From an uncultured Aquimarina sp. (GTDB lineage: Bacteria > Bacteroidota > Bacteroidia > Flavobacteriales > Flavobacteriaceae), in the NCBI GenBank assembly GCA_947496555.1, contig CANMDH010000031.1, forward strand, positions 1 through 64,000: 64,000 nucleotides of DNA. Reading direction: 5' to 3'. Numbering within the stretch: position 1 is the first letter of the stretch; every line of letters begins with the position of its first letter. This document shows, in pieces, positions 53,505 to 63,014 of this stretch. Position numbers and translations under genes: made by a program. A model generated the notes under the pieces. The model did no database searches. It worked only from the letters and a program-made list of their open reading frames with translations, and had not been told where the DNA came from.

Positions 53505-56500
53505 ATGGAAAACCCAAAATTTACTTTTGACAGGTGGCTTGATTGGCAATCAATTTTAGTCATTTTATTTTTATCACTGTTTATATTTACCACGACAGGT
53601 GTGGTTGCTCAGGTTAACACCGGAGGAAGCGCCACTACTTCTAATCATAACAAACAGGTGATAGGCTACATCACAAATTGGGATGCCTGGAAAGCTGCCA
53701 GTGCTGGAGTACCTTCGGCAGGAGCATTAACGCAATTAAATATTGATTATTCAAAATATACTATTTTAAATTATTCCTTTTTTGGAGTAGCAGTGGATGG
53801 ATCTTTACACAGTGGAGATTTAAGAAACAAAAACATTTATCAACCTGGAGCGGTTCAACAACCTGCTGATTTACTATATGGTGATGTTTATAGCAGCTGG
53901 GATTTTCACATACTTTTTGGAGAAATCGAACCTATACAATGGATCAATGAAGCGGTAAAAGAAAGAGCGGAAGCATTGGGATACCAAGTTACTGTGGGAG
54001 GTAATACCTGGAGTCATCCCGAATGGGGACTTAGTGGTGATTTGCCATTACCATTGCCAAAAGAAGGTAGTGGTGCCAAAGGTTTATTAGAACTAGCGCA
54101 TCAAAACGGAGTGAAAGTAATGGCTTCTATTGGTGGTTGGAGTATGTGCAAGCATTTTCCTGAAATGGCAGCAGATCCTGTTAAAAGAGCCCGTTTTATA
54201 GAAGATTGTAAAAAGCTTATTAACATGGGCTTTGATGGGATTGACTTGGATTGGGAATATCCAGGGCCTTTTCCCGGGATGAATTTTACAGGCACAAATG
54301 CCGATTTTGCGAATTTTGAAAACTTGGTTCAGGAAATTAGAACTGCTATAGGTCCTGATAAGTTAATCACGGCAGCAATGGCGGCCGATCCTAAGAAATT
54401 AGAAGGTTTTAACTGGCCTCAATTAGCCAGTACCATGGATTATTTTAACATGATGACCTATGATTTTAATGGTGGATGGTCCAATATTGCTGGACACAAT
54501 GCTCCTGTATATCCTTATGATGGAGCCGAAGCACCAGACTTCAACTGGCAATCTACTTTAAATAAATTACTATCACTGGGGGTACCTGCCAACAAAATTA
54601 ATATGGGAGCTCCATTTTATGGCCGGGGAGTGGTTACCAATGGAACTGCTTCTTTGAATGCCCCTACAACAAAAGTAAATGTTACTATTCAACCAGATGG
54701 TCCAATTAGTACAGCGGCAGATTATACCAATTGGCCATTAGAAGTGTATGATGGTACCCCTAATCACTTTTTTATAAAGCAAAAAACAGGATCAGGAAGT
54801 GGTTGGACTCGTCAATGGGACGATCAGGCAAAAGTTCCATATATGACCAAAGGTAATTTCTTTTTAAGTTATGACGATGAAGAGTCTATTGGTATTAAAG
54901 CAGCTTTTATTAATGATAATAATCTTGCAGGAACTATCGTTTGGACAGTCTTTGGGGACTTAGAATTTTCGGGCTCTGCCCAATCATTTGGTACAAAGCT
55001 TAAAAGATGGTCCAACGTTAAATCTCCTCTGGTAAATAAGTTAAACGAGGTATTTGCAAGTGGTGGTGGTAACCCTCCCAACAACCAGAATCCTATAATT
55101 TCTATTACTTCGCCACAAACGGGTGCGACTTTTGAAGCTGGAAATAATATTACGATTGCTGCAAATGCAAGTGATACCGACGGTATCATTACCAAAGTTG
55201 AATTTTATAACGGGGGAACGTTATTAGGACAGGATACTACTACCCCTTATTCTTATACCTGGAATAATGTATCAGCTGGGAGTTATTCGATTATAGCAAA
55301 AGCTTATGATAACGAAGGAGCAAGTTCAACTGCTTCAGTTTCGATAACGGTTAACGGAGTTGGAGGTAATGAATTGCCTACTGTTTCTATAACATCCCCT
55401 CAGAACGGAGCCTCTATAACATCCGGGGCGACCATTAATATTTCAGCAAATGCTTCAGACAGCGATGGTACAATAAGTAAAGTAGAGTTTTTTGATGGAG
55501 GAGTGCTCTTAGGACAAGATACTACTGCTCCTTATACCTACAACTGGAATAATGCTTCCATAGGGAGTCATTCAATAGTGGTAAAAGCCACTGATAACGA
55601 AAATGGCGAAGGTTCCTCATCTGTTTCAATAACCGTAACCGGAAATGGCGGTTCTTGTACTGCACCAGCTTGGGTATCTGGACAAGCGTATACAGGAGGA
55701 CAGATAGTGTCCTATCAAGGACATGAATATAAAGCAAAATGGTGGACGCAGCAAAATCCCCTGGGTAGTGCTGAATGGGAAGATCTAGGTCCTTGTGAAG
55801 GAGGAGGGAACCCTCCTGGAAATTGCACCGCTCCTGCCTGGATATCAGGCCAGGCGTATAACGGTGGAGATGTAGTATCTCTAGATGGGAGAGAGTATCG
55901 CGCCAAATGGTGGACACAGCAAAACCCGGTGGGCAGCTCAGAGTGGGAAGACCTTGGTGCTTGTAACGGCGGAGGCAATCCACCAAACGGAGCACCACAA
56001 GTTTCGGTAACCGCACCTAGTAACGGACAATCTTTTATCGAAGGTAATACGGTTACAGTTTCTGCAAATGCTTCAGATACTGATGGTACGATTTCCAAAG
56101 TAGAATTCTATGTAGGGAGTACCATGATTGCCGAAGATACTTCAGCACCCTATACAACAAACTGGACAGCAACTTTGGGTAACCATAGTATTACCGCAAA
56201 GGCCACAGATAATTCAAACCAATCGACTACTTCAGATGCAGTAAGCGTTAATGTTACTTCCGATGGAGGTGGAGGGTGCGATACTAACGGTTTCAAAGTG
56301 GTAGGGTATATGCCTAGCTGGCAAGGTGATGCAAATTCTATACAATATGATAAATTGACTCATATTAACTATTCTTTCTTACTGCCAAATAGTGATGGTA
56401 GTTTACGACCTCTTGAAAATGCTTCAAAAATGCAGCAGATCGTTTCTTTGGGACATGCTCAAGGAGTAAAAATTCTGATTGCTGTAGGTGGTTGGATGGA

Positions 56501-59237
56501 TGGTAACGATTCTGCATTTACAACATTGGCAGCAAATCCATCTACAAGAACTGCTTTTGTAAACAACCTGGTCAATTTTGTAAATCAATACAATCTTGAT
56601 GGGGTCGATATGGATTGGGAATACCCTCGTGAAGGTAATGAGCCTCAAAATTATGAATTATTGATGCAAGAACTGGGACAGGCAATGCATAGCAGAGGAA
56701 AATTATTGACTGCAGCAGTAGTTGTTTCAGGGTGGAATGCCGATGGAGTACTTAGCGGAGTTTTTGACGATGTAGATTTCTTAAACATTATGGCCTATGA
56801 CGGTCCGGATCACTCTACCATGGCACAAGCCGAAGGTGGATTAAACTATTGGTTAGGTCGTGGATTACCAAAAGAGAAAGCAGTACTGGGAGTACCTTTC
56901 TACAGTCGCCCACAAGCGCAAAGCTACGCTTCATTATTGGCACAAGGAGCCAGCCCTAATAGTGATTCGTTCCAAGGAAATAATTATAACGGAATCCCAA
57001 CAATAAAGGCCAAAACTGAAATGGCATTGCAGAGAGCAGGAGGTATCATGATGTGGGAACTATCTCATGATACAAGCGATCAACAAACATCCTTGTTAGC
57101 AGCAATCAATCAAGCAGTAGGTAACCCTTGTGGTCCTGGGCCCGATAATGTGGCTCCGCAAGTAACGGTTACTTCACCTCAAGGAGGAGCCACTTTTATT
57201 GTAGGAAATAATATAAACCTTAGTGCAACAGCATCAGATAGTGATGGAAATGTGACCAAAGTAGTATTTTATGTAGACGGAAATATGATTAGTGAAGATA
57301 CTTCAGCTCCATATGCCGCAAATTGGACAGCAACACAAGGCAATCATACAATAACTGCAATAGCAACTGATAATGAAACGGCTTCAACTACATCTTCTGC
57401 TATAAGTATTAGCGTACAAACCGATACAGGAGGTGGTGGTGGATCATGTGATGATCCCCAATATATAGAAAATGGAGGATATAGTGAAGGTAGCCTGGTT
57501 CAGAATGGAGGTAATCTATACGAATGTAAACCATATCCTTATTCAGGATGGTGTAACGGTGCTGCATGGGCGTATGAGCCTGGGCAAGGTACCTATTGGG
57601 AAGATGCCTGGACATTGGTTGGTGAATGTGGTGGAGGAAATCCTCCCGGTGGAAATCAATCGCCTACAGTGTCTATCACACAACCATCAAACGGACAGTC
57701 TTTTACTGCCGGAAGTACGATTACAATCAATGCTTCGGCTTCAGATAGTGATGGAAATGTTACCAAAGTAGAGTTCTTTAGAAATGGTATTAAAATAGGA
57801 GAAGACACTTCTAATCCTTATAGTTTTACCTGGAACAATGCTTCATCTGGCAGTTATTCATTAACGGCTGAAGCCACAGATGATGATAATGCCGTTGGAG
57901 CGTCTACAGCTGTAAATATTTCAGTAGGATCGACCAATCCACCAAATCCAGGAGGCGATTTACCCAAAAGAATTTTAGTAGGATACTGGCATAATTTTGA
58001 TAATGGTTCTTCGATTCCAAAGCTAAGAGACGTATCTGACAAATGGGATGTAATTAATGTGTCTTTTGCGATCCCTACAGTTCTTGGCGGTTCTACAATG
58101 ACTTTCGAGCCCGATCCTGCTATATATTCTAGTGCACAGGAATTTAAAAACGACGTGGCTTTATTACAAAGCAGAGGTAAAAAAGTATTGATCTCTATGG
58201 GAGGTGCTACCGGTGCCGTAGATGTAAGTAGCCCGGCAGATGCACAAGCCTTCAGTAGTTCGATGATCAGTATCATTAATGAGTATGGATTCAACGGAAT
58301 GGATATTGATTTTGAAGGAAGTTCTATTTCTCTGGTTGGGGGAGATACAGATTTCAAAAACCCAACATCTCCTAAGATTGTATATATGATTAATGCTTGC
58401 AGAACTATATTATCTCAATTTGGTTCAGACTTCATACTCTCGATGGCACCAGAAACCTTGTTTGTGCAAGGAGGATTTAGTGGATACGGAGGCCCTAGTG
58501 GCGCTTATCTACCTATAATTTATGCATTGCGAAATGATATGGATTACATTCATGTACAACATTATAATACAGGATGTATGCTTGGTCTTGATGGATTATG
58601 TTATAGTCAAGGGAATGTCGATTTTCAGGTAGCGATGGCAGATATGTTACTACAAGGATTCCCGGTAGCAGGAGGACAACAGTTCCCAGCCTTGCGCCAG
58701 GATCAGGTAGCCATTGGTTTACCTGCTAGCCCTTCAGCAGCTGGAGGAGGGTATACCGCTCCGGCAGAGGTGCATAAAGCCCTGGATTATATCATCAAAG
58801 GACAATCTTTTGGCGGTCAATATACTTTAAGAAACCCATCGGGATATGCCAATTTCAGAGGATTAATGACCTGGTCTATCAACTGGGATATCGTAAGTGG
58901 ATTTGGTTTTTCAAACCCGCACCGAGCCTATCTGGATGGATTAGATGCCAGAGCAGCGCTAGTTCAAACTTCAGACGTAATGAAAGCTATCCTTTCTCCT
59001 AATCCGGTGAGAGGCGATGTGATCAACTTAAATGTAGAGAGTGATATGTTGAGTTCGACCTTTGATCTACAAATATTTAATGCAACAGGTATTCAGGTAT
59101 TGAATTATAGAAATACCAAACTTCAGAAAGGAAATAACCTGAAAACTTTTGATGTTAGTAAGTTAGAAGAAGGATTATACTTCTATACCATCACCACTTC
59201 AAAAGGAAAAACTACAGGAAAGCTTATTAAACGTTAA
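53505..59237 (+). CDS. chiA: ChiA-like secreted chitinase with three GH18 domains and T9SS sorting domain
   Basis: This 1910-residue enzyme has a signal peptide (to about 36). Domain order: GH18-1 (50-505; FDGIDLDWEYP, acid Glu251), Ig-like (529-616), Ig-like (622-712), CBM5/12 (717-765) and CBM5/12 (773-820), Ig-like (827-920), GH18-2 (928-1209; LDGVDMDWEYP, Glu1039), Ig-like (1216-1306), a further chitin-binding-like module (1314-1375), Ig-like (1385-1476), GH18-3 (1486-1816; FNGMDIDFE, Glu1604), and a type A T9SS C-terminal domain (about 1825-1910, LSPNPV, FYTITTSKGKTTGKLIKR). All three catalytic Glu residues are present. F. johnsoniae ChiA, as I recall, has two GH18 domains; this one has three. 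Confidence 0.95.
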   Translation: MENPKFTFDRWLDWQSILVILFLSLFIFTTTGVVAQVNTGGSATTSNHNKQVIGYITNWDAWKAASAGVPSAGALTQLNIDYSKYTILNYSFFGVAVDGSLHSGDLRNKNIYQPGAVQQPADLLYGDVYSSWDFHILFGEIEPIQWINEAVKERAEALGYQVTVGGNTWSHPEWGLSGDLPLPLPKEGSGAKGLLELAHQNGVKVMASIGGWSMCKHFPEMAADPVKRARFIEDCKKLINMGFDGIDLDWEYPGPFPGMNFTGTNADFANFENLVQEIRTAIGPDKLITAAMAADPKKLEGFNWPQLASTMDYFNMMTYDFNGGWSNIAGHNAPVYPYDGAEAPDFNWQSTLNKLLSLGVPANKINMGAPFYGRGVVTNGTASLNAPTTKVNVTIQPDGPISTAADYTNWPLEVYDGTPNHFFIKQKTGSGSGWTRQWDDQAKVPYMTKGNFFLSYDDEESIGIKAAFINDNNLAGTIVWTVFGDLEFSGSAQSFGTKLKRWSNVKSPLVNKLNEVFASGGGNPPNNQNPIISITSPQTGATFEAGNNITIAANASDTDGIITKVEFYNGGTLLGQDTTTPYSYTWNNVSAGSYSIIAKAYDNEGASSTASVSITVNGVGGNELPTVSITSPQNGASITSGATINISANASDSDGTISKVEFFDGGVLLGQDTTAPYTYNWNNASIGSHSIVVKATDNENGEGSSSVSITVTGNGGSCTAPAWVSGQAYTGGQIVSYQGHEYKAKWWTQQNPLGSAEWEDLGPCEGGGNPPGNCTAPAWISGQAYNGGDVVSLDGREYRAKWWTQQNPVGSSEWEDLGACNGGGNPPNGAPQVSVTAPSNGQSFIEGNTVTVSANASDTDGTISKVEFYVGSTMIAEDTSAPYTTNWTATLGNHSITAKATDNSNQSTTSDAVSVNVTSDGGGGCDTNGFKVVGYMPSWQGDANSIQYDKLTHINYSFLLPNSDGSLRPLENASKMQQIVSLGHAQGVKILIAVGGWMDGNDSAFTTLAANPSTRTAFVNNLVNFVNQYNLDGVDMDWEYPREGNEPQNYELLMQELGQAMHSRGKLLTAAVVVSGWNADGVLSGVFDDVDFLNIMAYDGPDHSTMAQAEGGLNYWLGRGLPKEKAVLGVPFYSRPQAQSYASLLAQGASPNSDSFQGNNYNGIPTIKAKTEMALQRAGGIMMWELSHDTSDQQTSLLAAINQAVGNPCGPGPDNVAPQVTVTSPQGGATFIVGNNINLSATASDSDGNVTKVVFYVDGNMISEDTSAPYAANWTATQGNHTITAIATDNETASTTSSAISISVQTDTGGGGGSCDDPQYIENGGYSEGSLVQNGGNLYECKPYPYSGWCNGAAWAYEPGQGTYWEDAWTLVGECGGGNPPGGNQSPTVSITQPSNGQSFTAGSTITINASASDSDGNVTKVEFFRNGIKIGEDTSNPYSFTWNNASSGSYSLTAEATDDDNAVGASTAVNISVGSTNPPNPGGDLPKRILVGYWHNFDNGSSIPKLRDVSDKWDVINVSFAIPTVLGGSTMTFEPDPAIYSSAQEFKNDVALLQSRGKKVLISMGGATGAVDVSSPADAQAFSSSMISIINEYGFNGMDIDFEGSSISLVGGDTDFKNPTSPKIVYMINACRTILSQFGSDFILSMAPETLFVQGGFSGYGGPSGAYLPIIYALRNDMDYIHVQHYNTGCMLGLDGLCYSQGNVDFQVAMADMLLQGFPVAGGQQFPALRQDQVAIGLPASPSAAGGGYTAPAEVHKALDYIIKGQSFGGQYTLRNPSGYANFRGLMTWSINWDIVSGFGFSNPHRAYLDGLDARAALVQTSDVMKAILSPNPVRGDVINLNVESDMLSSTFDLQIFNATGIQVLNYRNTKLQKGNNLKTFDVSKLEEGLYFYTITTSKGKTTGKLIKR
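57445..58960 (+). repeat. Duplicated CBM-Ig-GH18 module, copy 1
   Basis: This stretch of the chiA-like gene (chitin-binding-like module, Ig-like domain, GH18-3) is closely similar to 61150-62690 in the neighbouring GH5 gene. Long identical protein stretches are visible in the CBM and Ig parts, for instance NPPGGN, TVSITQPSNGQSFTAGST and FTWNNASSGSY. The GH18 parts are more diverged. Confidence 0.7.
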
Positions 59238-59248
59238 GCCCCTATTGT

Positions 59249-59294
59249 AATCACCCGATGATATCGATTATGCGATACCATTGGGTGATTTTCT
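59249..59294 (+). terminator. Intrinsic terminator after the chiA-like gene
   Basis: AATCACCC (59249-59256) pairs with GGGTGATT (59283-59290), extended by GATG/CATT, and is followed by a T-rich TTCTT. It lies 12 bases after the stop. The frame of the downstream gene runs into it, which is one reason to reject the upstream ATG at 59281 as the start of that gene. Confidence 0.75.
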
Positions 59295-59298
59295 TATA

Positions 59299-59317
59299 TC
59301 ATTTTGGTATGTATACC
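59299..59317 (+). promoter_or_regulatory. Candidate -7 element and inverted repeat upstream of the GH5-GH18 gene
   Basis: TCATTTTG (59299-59306) matches seven of eight positions of TAnnTTTG. The overlapping GGTATGTATACC (59306-59317) is an inverted repeat with arms GGTAT/ATACC. A start near 59312 would leave a 25-base leader to the ATG at 59338. Tentative. Confidence 0.3.
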
Positions 59318-59337
59318 AATTCTTAAAACCCTTATCT

Positions 59338-62300
59338 ATGAAAACACAAAATACACGATCACGTCATGCAGTTTTGATCAGTCTTATGGTTCTTATGCTT
59401 TTCGGATCAATAGCCATGGCGCAAAATACACCTGTGGCGCAAAATGGCCAACTTAAAGTTTGCGGAACACAACTTTGCAATCAATATAACAAACCTATAC
59501 AGCTTAGAGGAATGAGCACCCACGGCATACAATGGTATGGCTGGGAAAATTGCCTTACAGAATCCTCTTTAGATGCATTGGCTTACGATTGGGAGGCCGA
59601 CATCCTTCGTATTTCACTATACGTTCAGGAAGGGGGTTACGAAACAGATCCTGTTGGGTTTACCAATCAAGTAAGCCGATTAATTGAAGAAGCTACCCAA
59701 AGAGGTATGTATGCCTTGGTAGACTGGCACCAATTAACGCCTGGAGACCCCAATGCGAATCTTGAGAATGCAAGACGTTTCTTTACCGATATAGCAAATC
59801 AACATAAAGACAAGAACAACATCATTTATGATGTATGTAACGAACCTAATGGTTCTGGAGTTAACTGGAACCGAATCAAAACCTATGCAGATCAAATCAT
59901 CCCAGTGATTCGTGGAATAGATAATGACGCCGTCGTATTGGTTGGCACCCATGGCTGGGCTACTTTTGGAGTTTCGGGAGAAGGAAATCTGCAAGATGTA
60001 ATCGATAACCCATTGCAGTTTGATAATGTGATGTATACGTTTCACTTTTATGCAAAAAGCCATAGGGATATATATTTAAATACGTTGGATCAGGCATCAG
60101 ATCGACTACCCGTTTTTGTAACTGAATTTGGTAGTCAGGAGTACACAGGCGATGGCCCTAATGATTTTACGATGACGCAGCAATTTATTGATTTAATGCG
60201 TGAAAAAAAGATCAGTTGGACTAGCTGGAACTATTCTGATGATTTTAGATCTGGTGCTGTATGGCAAACGGGAACTTGTTCTGGGGGCCTGTGGACGGTA
60301 GATAAGTTAAAAGAAGCCGGAAGCTGGATACGAGATAAAATCAAATTTCCGGCAGATGATTTTCCTGGCGGAAATACGGGAGACACACAAACGCCTTATT
60401 TGGGAGCAGCAACGGCTATTCCTGGTATAATAGAGGCCGAAAATTATGATGTAGGAGGGCAATCCATAGCTTTTAACGATCTTACAGCTGCCAATCAAGG
60501 CGGTTCCTATCGTACAGATGCTGTAGATATCGAACCTTGTTCTGAAGGCGGATACAATGTAGGCTGGGTAAAAGCAGGGGAGTGGTTAGAATATACAGTG
60601 AATGTGCAAACTACAAAAAGTTATACTCTAGAGGCTAGAGTGGCGGCCATATCTTCTGGCAGACAATTTCATCTGGAAGTCGATGGACAAAATGTAAGTG
60701 GTCCCATAACGGTCCCTAATACCAATGGTTGGCAACAATGGCAAACTGTTTCTGCCAGCGTTTCTCTTACAGCTGGCGAACAGATCTTAAGAGTGGTTAT
60801 GGATAGTGACGATTTCAATCTGCATCAAATGATATTCAAAGACGATGCTGGTCCTGGCAATCAACCACCAACGATAGCTCTTACCGCTCCACAGCAAGGT
60901 GCAACCTATACCCAGGGACAGCCGGTAACTATCATTGCAAATGCGTCAGACAGTGATGGTAGTATTAGCAAGGTCGAGTTTTTGGTAGATGGAAATAAAA
61001 TAAGTGAAGACACTTCATTTCCATATCAATCGACATGGGCATCAACAAACGGTAATCATACCATATCTGCTCAAGCAGTTGATAATGATAATGCAAGCAC
61101 TGCGACTGCTACCATAAATATTTCTGTACAAACAGATACAGGTGGAGGTAACTGCAGTGATCCACAATATATTGAGAATGGAGGATATGCCGCGGGCAGC
61201 ATAGTACAAAATAACGGTAACAAATACGAGTGCAAGCCATATCCGTTTTCGGGTTGGTGTAATGGTGCGGCCTGGGCATATGCTCCGGGGGAAGGAACCT
61301 ATTGGGAAGACGCATGGACACTTATAGGCGAATGTAGCGGAGGAAATCCTCCGGGAGGAAACGAACCGCCAACAGTATCAATCACGCAGCCATCAAATGG
61401 ACAATCCTTTACAGCAGGAAGTACTATTACTATTAGTACTTCAGCATCAGATACAGATGGAAACATAACAAAAGTAGAATTCTTCAGAAATGGAATTGAA
61501 ATAGGAGAAGATACCACCAGCCCCTATAGCTTTACCTGGAATAATGCTTCCTCGGGGAGTTATACCTTAACAGTAAAAGCAACCGATAATGAAAATGCAA
61601 CCGGGGAGTCTACGGCGATAAATATTTCCGTAGGATCTACAAATCCACCACCTTCAGGTTTACCAGCAAGGATTTTAAACGGGTATTGGCATAATTTTGA
61701 TAATGGTTCCGGACTTATTCCGTTACGTGATGTATCATCCAACTGGGATGTGATTAATGTTTCTTTTGCGGTAGCCAAAATTTCACCTACCGATGGAGAA
61801 ATTGAGTTCGAACTGGCTCCAGAATTCAGCAATATAAACTATACCGAAGCAAACCTTAAATCTGATATTCAGTTCCTTCAAGGTCAGGGAAAAAAAGTAA
61901 TCGTTTCTATTGGTGGAGCAGAGGGGCAAGTTCAGCTGAATACAACGTCGGCACGTGATAAGTTTATTAACTCTATGATTTCGATTATTGAAGAATATGA
62001 TTTTGATGGGATGGATATTGATTTTGAAGGGCAATCCTTATCATTTAATCTGGGAGATACAGATTTTAGAAACCCTACAACTCCGGTCATTGTTAATACC
62101 ATCGATGCAGTACGAAGTGTTTGTAATCATTTTGGTAATGATTTTATCTTAACGATGGCACCCGAAACCTTCTTTGTGCAACTAGGATATTCGTTCTATG
62201 GTGGTATTTCTGAAGGAGCTGATCGTAGAGCAGGAGCCTATTTGCCATTAATTCATGCGCTCAGGGACAAACTAACCTTCTTGCAAGTACAGTATTATAA

Positions 62301-62973
62301 TTCGGGATCAATTACGGCGCTGGATGATCAATATTATAGCATGGGAAATTCAGATTTTTATGTCTCTCTGGTAGACATGTTACTAAAAGGGTTTCCTATT
62401 ACCAAAGATAATAGTAAATTCTTCCCGGCACTACGTCCTGACCAAATATTAATAGGAGTACCTGCCACGGTAAATGCCGGTAATGGGCATACGGGATCTC
62501 AAGGCGTTATCACAGCATTGGATTATTTGATCAAGGGTAATTCCTTTGGAGGACAATATCAATTATCGCAAACATATCCTGGTTTACGTGGCGTTATGAG
62601 TTGGTCGATTAACTGGGATACATTTGAAAACCTTGCATTTTCGAATGCGGTACGCGCCTATTTGGACGGATTAGGAGGCAGAAGTGCTTCAATAATTACT
62701 GAAACCGAAGTATCACTCACCAAATTAGAGGTAAAAGCATATCCCAATCCTGTAACAAAGAATTTGTTCTTCGCATTTGATGCTCCTGTTAAATCCTTTG
62801 AGATCGAATTCTATAACACCGTTGGTATTCGGGTTTTTACTCATAAAAGTTCGAATACTAAAAATATCCCTTCGAATACTAAATTAGACCTACAGCATTT
62901 AGAGTCGGGGCTATATTTTTATAGAATCAAAATAAATAACCAAACCCTTGTAGGAAAGATCATCAAAAAGTAA
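59338..62973 (+). CDS. Secreted GH5-CBM6-GH18 fusion enzyme with T9SS sorting domain
   Basis: I start it at the ATG at 59338, because the frame upstream runs through a terminator and the signal peptide (MKTQNTRSRHAVLISL, cleavage near AMAQ) begins there. The 1211-residue domain order is GH5, 35-338 (acid/base Glu169 in NEPNG, nucleophile Glu263 in VTEFG), CBM6 (360-502), Ig-like (508-600), chitin-binding-like module (605-666), Ig-like (675-765), GH18 (774-1114; FDGMDIDFE, Glu897) and a T9SS type A sorting domain (1131-1211, AYPNPV). It joins a cellulase-type and a chitinase-type catalytic domain. GH5 subfamily looks like GH5_2 but could be a chitosanase. Confidence 0.93.
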   Translation: MKTQNTRSRHAVLISLMVLMLFGSIAMAQNTPVAQNGQLKVCGTQLCNQYNKPIQLRGMSTHGIQWYGWENCLTESSLDALAYDWEADILRISLYVQEGGYETDPVGFTNQVSRLIEEATQRGMYALVDWHQLTPGDPNANLENARRFFTDIANQHKDKNNIIYDVCNEPNGSGVNWNRIKTYADQIIPVIRGIDNDAVVLVGTHGWATFGVSGEGNLQDVIDNPLQFDNVMYTFHFYAKSHRDIYLNTLDQASDRLPVFVTEFGSQEYTGDGPNDFTMTQQFIDLMREKKISWTSWNYSDDFRSGAVWQTGTCSGGLWTVDKLKEAGSWIRDKIKFPADDFPGGNTGDTQTPYLGAATAIPGIIEAENYDVGGQSIAFNDLTAANQGGSYRTDAVDIEPCSEGGYNVGWVKAGEWLEYTVNVQTTKSYTLEARVAAISSGRQFHLEVDGQNVSGPITVPNTNGWQQWQTVSASVSLTAGEQILRVVMDSDDFNLHQMIFKDDAGPGNQPPTIALTAPQQGATYTQGQPVTIIANASDSDGSISKVEFLVDGNKISEDTSFPYQSTWASTNGNHTISAQAVDNDNASTATATINISVQTDTGGGNCSDPQYIENGGYAAGSIVQNNGNKYECKPYPFSGWCNGAAWAYAPGEGTYWEDAWTLIGECSGGNPPGGNEPPTVSITQPSNGQSFTAGSTITISTSASDTDGNITKVEFFRNGIEIGEDTTSPYSFTWNNASSGSYTLTVKATDNENATGESTAINISVGSTNPPPSGLPARILNGYWHNFDNGSGLIPLRDVSSNWDVINVSFAVAKISPTDGEIEFELAPEFSNINYTEANLKSDIQFLQGQGKKVIVSIGGAEGQVQLNTTSARDKFINSMISIIEEYDFDGMDIDFEGQSLSFNLGDTDFRNPTTPVIVNTIDAVRSVCNHFGNDFILTMAPETFFVQLGYSFYGGISEGADRRAGAYLPLIHALRDKLTFLQVQYYNSGSITALDDQYYSMGNSDFYVSLVDMLLKGFPITKDNSKFFPALRPDQILIGVPATVNAGNGHTGSQGVITALDYLIKGNSFGGQYQLSQTYPGLRGVMSWSINWDTFENLAFSNAVRAYLDGLGGRSASIITETEVSLTKLEVKAYPNPVTKNLFFAFDAPVKSFEIEFYNTVGIRVFTHKSSNTKNIPSNTKLDLQHLESGLYFYRIKINNQTLVGKIIKK
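61150..62690 (+). repeat. Duplicated CBM-Ig-GH18 module, copy 2
   Basis: Counterpart of 57445-58960 in the chiA-like gene; module order is the same (chitin-binding-like, Ig-like, GH18). The similarity is strongest in CBM and Ig, which suggests a recent duplication or gene conversion within the cluster. Confidence 0.7.
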
Positions 62974-63014
62974 TACACAAACCTAAATAAATAAACTTAA
63001 CACAAATTCAAATT

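Noticed and set aside
55522-56098. Long minus-strand ORFs inside the chiA-like gene
   Set aside because: They are reverse-frame shadows of Gly/Thr-rich Ig and CBM repeats, with Pro- and Leu-biased sequence and no family match.
59281-59337. Upstream ATG start of the GH5-GH18 gene
   Set aside because: It lies within the terminator hairpin of the preceding gene, and a clean signal peptide begins at 59338.
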